Source: Prevotellaceae bacterium
GTDB taxonomy: Bacteria > Bacteroidota > Bacteroidia > Bacteroidales > UBA932
Assembly: GCA_031267855.1 (NCBI GenBank)
Contig: JAIRYH010000097.1
Span: forward strand, 1-7,268
Length of the DNA: 7,268 nucleotides
Reading direction: 5' to 3'
Shown: piece by piece, positions 5,901-7,268 of the stretch
How positions within the stretch are numbered: the first letter of the stretch is position 1
How the letters are laid out: every line of letters begins with the position of its first letter
Translations under genes and position numbers: made by a program
The notes under the pieces: generated by a model
Seen by the model: the letters and a program-made list of their open reading frames with translations, nothing else
Databases searched by the model: none
Told to the model about the DNA's origin: nothing

Positions 5901-7162
5901 TCATAATAAGGCACGTTGAACACACCGTCGTTGCCGTTCAAATACGAAGGAATGAAAAAGATTTTCACCTTGCCGGTGTTGTCCAGTCCTGTACGGGCAA
6001 TGTGTTGCAACACCGGGTCGGTTTCCGGTTCGGACAAATAATGGGTTACATATTTATTGTATACGTCTTGCGGTTCGCCGGGATGCTGCAAATTTTGCAA
6101 TACTTCCCTGTTGGGACCATGATGCCCCGCCGGCACCATGACAAATGCCGCCACTTCGCGCTGCAATGCCGGATGCTCATTGAGCCGCGCCAGCGCTTCG
6201 ATAAACACGTCTATACCCTTGTTGGTATATTCATACCGTCCGCTGATGCCCACCAAAAGCGCATCGTCCGCTAACGGACGGTTGAGCAATGCCGCAGCTA
6301 CTTCGCACAGTTTTCTGCGACCGGCAGCCTGTTTGCCGGGGAAGGCCTGTTCGTCCGGCGTAAAACTGTTTTCAAACCCATTGGGCGTAACAATATCCAC
6401 CGACTTGCCCAAAAAGTGGGCGCACTCCCGCGCCGTAATTTGGCTCACGGTAGTGAAACAGTCGGCTGCCTGCGCCGCCGTCCGTTCAAGCGACTGTTTG
6501 GAAACGACATTAAACTCCCGCGCTTTTTCGTCGGGATTGTAGTTTTCCATCTTGTCGTACAGCGGCAGGTGGTTACCTGCAATGCAACGTCCCAGCACGG
6601 TGGCATGCGTAGTAAAAATACACCCGATTTGCGGCGCCGCCGAACGCAGGTATAATAATCCGGTACCGGTCATCCATTCGTGGAACTGCGCTACCGCACG
6701 GTGACGCGGCGAGAGATGGAAATTGGCATAGCTCTCAATGACTTTTCCGGCGGCATAGCCAAAAAGCGCCGGCTCCGCATAATCCCACTGTCCGCTGATA
6801 GAATCGAGTTTGTAGGTCTCCCAAAACCTTGCAAAAATCTTATCCTTACTTTCGAAAAACGAAGTAAAATCAACCAGCACCGCCACCGGCTGCCCGGCAA
6901 TGTTCCATCGCCCGACGCGGATACGCAAACCTTCCTGCGCCGCTTTTGCCCGCCACGATTTCAGTAACCGCGCGTCTTCAATAAAATCGGGATTGCTTTC
7001 CGTATCGCGCCATACGTCGGGACCGATTAAGATATGATTATTCTTTAAATCTTTGCCCATGTTGAGGGCTTTGGTCGAAATGACGGTATAGATGCCGCCC
7101 ACCTTGTTGCATACTTCCCAGCTGACTTCAAATAGATAATCGGGATCTGATTTTTCTTTCAT
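2936..7162 (-). CDS. Bifunctional GT3 glycogen synthase - GT35 alpha-glucan phosphorylase fusion
   Basis: This 1408-residue cytosolic protein has two glucan enzymes in one chain. Residues of about 8-545 are a GT3 (eukaryote-type) glycogen synthase, which extends alpha-1,4-glucan from a nucleotide-glucose donor. Seen are LFEVSWEVCNKVGGIYTV (10-27), HEW (161-163), TTHAT (184-188), TPNGF (259-263), GRYEYTNKG (308-316) and the GT3 E-x7-E motif in YEPWGYTPLE (Glu436, Glu444). After a linker, about 572-657 match the N-terminal DUF3417 region of alpha-glucan phosphorylases (LSKNLWWCWN). The GT35 phosphorylase follows: SYFSMEYGLHASLKIYSGGL (668-687), CNEGHAAF (833-840), THTPVPAGHDAF (872-883) and RPLEASGTSGEKAVMNGV (1153-1170), with PLP-binding Lys1164. 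It releases glucose-1-phosphate from glucan. Both active sites look intact. The start is ATG at 7162: the frame stays open to an ATG at 7261, but a promoter lies between, and homology begins right after 7162. The leader is AT-rich without Shine-Dalgarno. Separate bacterial-type glgA or glgB genes are not in the window. Confidence 0.96.
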   Translation of the reverse strand: MKEKSDPDYLFEVSWEVCNKVGGIYTVISTKALNMGKDLKNNHILIGPDVWRDTESNPDFIEDARLLKSWRAKAAQEGLRIRVGRWNIAGQPVAVLVDFTSFFESKDKIFARFWETYKLDSISGQWDYAEPALFGYAAGKVIESYANFHLSPRHRAVAQFHEWMTGTGLLYLRSAAPQIGCIFTTHATVLGRCIAGNHLPLYDKMENYNPDEKAREFNVVSKQSLERTAAQAADCFTTVSQITARECAHFLGKSVDIVTPNGFENSFTPDEQAFPGKQAAGRRKLCEVAAALLNRPLADDALLVGISGRYEYTNKGIDVFIEALARLNEHPALQREVAAFVMVPAGHHGPNREVLQNLQHPGEPQDVYNKYVTHYLSEPETDPVLQHIARTGLDNTGKVKIFFIPSYLNGNDGVFNVPYYDLLIGLDLSVFPSYYEPWGYTPLESLAFKVPTITTSLAGFGLWVEEKCRDAHSGIDIILRDDINNDYVIDCIAKKIHEFTSYSPVQMAAVREKAKDVSRIALWENNIQYYKKAGIIALQQVAQRAPELPILKEEPTTFIEQQVSISQPNWMRIMVHKHIPEKLAALETLSKNLWWCWNQDAVELFESIDPAQWKALQYNPIMLLDKISLTRYKELEKDTLFVKKLTAVYRHFSSYMAEKGKGEGAHVSYFSMEYGLHASLKIYSGGLGILAGDYLKEASDRNVKLTGVGLLYRYGYFTQKLSAAGDQVNEYEPQDFMKIPAAPVYDENGQWKTVAVALPGRTLHIRIWRVDVGRVELYLLDTDFEDNLPEDRSITYRLYGGDWENRLKQEIVLGVGGIRALRELNIVDDVYHCNEGHAAFIGLERLREYVRNDNLLFAEAVEIVRGSSLFTTHTPVPAGHDAFSENLLRTYMSHYPDRLNISWEQMMALGKINPADPGEKFSMSYLAANLSQEINGVSWLHGQVSREILKPLWPGYLPEELHVDYVTNGVHYATWTAPEWKVVQNEVFGETFQTHHYDKQCFDGIYNVEDRQILEIRNTLRRRLIAYIKEVMNTSQSCLSPKQIITVRETLRDDVLTIGFARRFATYKRAHLLFSDLDELHDIVNNEKYPVQFIFAGKAHPADKAGQDLIKRIVEVSKMPQFIGKIVFVPNYDTELAKLMVQGVDVWMNTPTRPLEASGTSGEKAVMNGVMHFSVLDGWWVEGYQKGAGWALPMEKAYEKQSFQDELDVETIYNIIEDEIAPAFYNRDKTGISKEWMSHIKNTIARVASNFTTNRMLTDYEEKFYQKLNLRHAALVNDNYALATKLAEWKKKVRREWTPIELITSDHEVSSLTSELGSNASMDISLFIGELSPEDVGVELVIAQQVKNDRYQILTALEFSLVSCDNSIAKYHLDIVPDMPGTFFMARRIYAKNPDLPHRQDFPLVKWV

Positions 7163-7188
7163 TACAATATTTTTATTGAAAAAGGCTA

Positions 7189-7221
7189 CAAAGGTAATTA
7201 TTCTTAAACGAAGATACAAAA
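7189..7221 (-). promoter_or_regulatory. Bacteroidota-type promoter of the glycogen enzyme
   Basis: On the - strand TTTTG (7221-7217), 20 nt, then TACCTTTG (7196-7189) fits the Bacteroidota housekeeping promoter: a -33 TTTG element and a -7 box TAnnTTTG about 20 nt apart. Transcription would start near 7182, giving a leader of roughly 20 nt before the ATG at 7162. The bases upstream to the window end (7222-7268) show nothing else I can name. Confidence 0.8.
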
Positions 7222-7268
7222 TTATATGCTTATCGAAGATCCGGGTAGATTCAAGTATCAAATGTAAA

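Noticed and set aside
3242..6274. Long open frames on the + strand inside the glycogen enzyme gene (3242-3838, 3863-4438, 5132-5656, 5672-6274)
   Set aside because: They are antisense to a strongly conserved coding sequence, have no recognisable domains, and are rich in residues expected from reading the complement of that gene.

Overview
The window looks like chromosomal DNA of a Bacteroidota member, probably order Bacteroidales. Three things point there. The only clear promoter has the Bacteroidota form (a -7 box TACCTTTG, with TTTTG 20 nt upstream). No start codon has a convincing Shine-Dalgarno site. The large glucan enzyme joins a GT3 glycogen synthase to a GT35 phosphorylase, an architecture I associate with this phylum from memory. 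No tRNA, rRNA, CRISPR array, transposase or phage gene is visible.

Layout. Positions 3-389 (+) hold the C-terminal part of glyceraldehyde-3-phosphate dehydrogenase, cut by the window edge. A terminator hairpin at 440-466 follows, and its T-run ends only 3 nt before the start codon of guanylate kinase (gmk, 470-1093, +). After a 5-nt gap comes an AlkD-like DNA alkylation repair protein (1099-1833, +). After 14 nt comes a HAD-superfamily phosphatase or phosphomutase-like protein (1848-2492, +). The last three genes are spaced like one operon. Facing them on the - strand is a 1408-residue bifunctional glycogen enzyme (2936-7162) with its promoter at 7189-7221.

The 443-nt convergent gap (2493-2935) is the most unusual part. 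It holds three related copies of a small GC-rich hairpin core. They are flanked by arrays of 7-base repeats of three kinds: GTTGAAA, GAACTAA (inverse TTAGTTC) and, on one arm, ATTCTTA. The middle copy forms a near-perfect 32-bp inverted repeat. The outer arms of the first and third copies are complementary to each other (30 of 33 positions) across about 360 bp, so the locus looks like a mosaic or nested element. The repeats begin inside the HAD gene and encode its last residues and stop codon. A good intrinsic terminator for the + strand operon (2653-2677) lies in the spacer between copies 1 and 2.

Functionally the window combines central carbon metabolism (GAPDH), nucleotide metabolism (Gmk), DNA repair (AlkD-like), a sugar-phosphate-type HAD enzyme of unknown substrate, and storage glucan synthesis and breakdown in a single polypeptide. 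Apart from the spacing of gmk-alkD-HAD, I see no evidence that these genes form one pathway.
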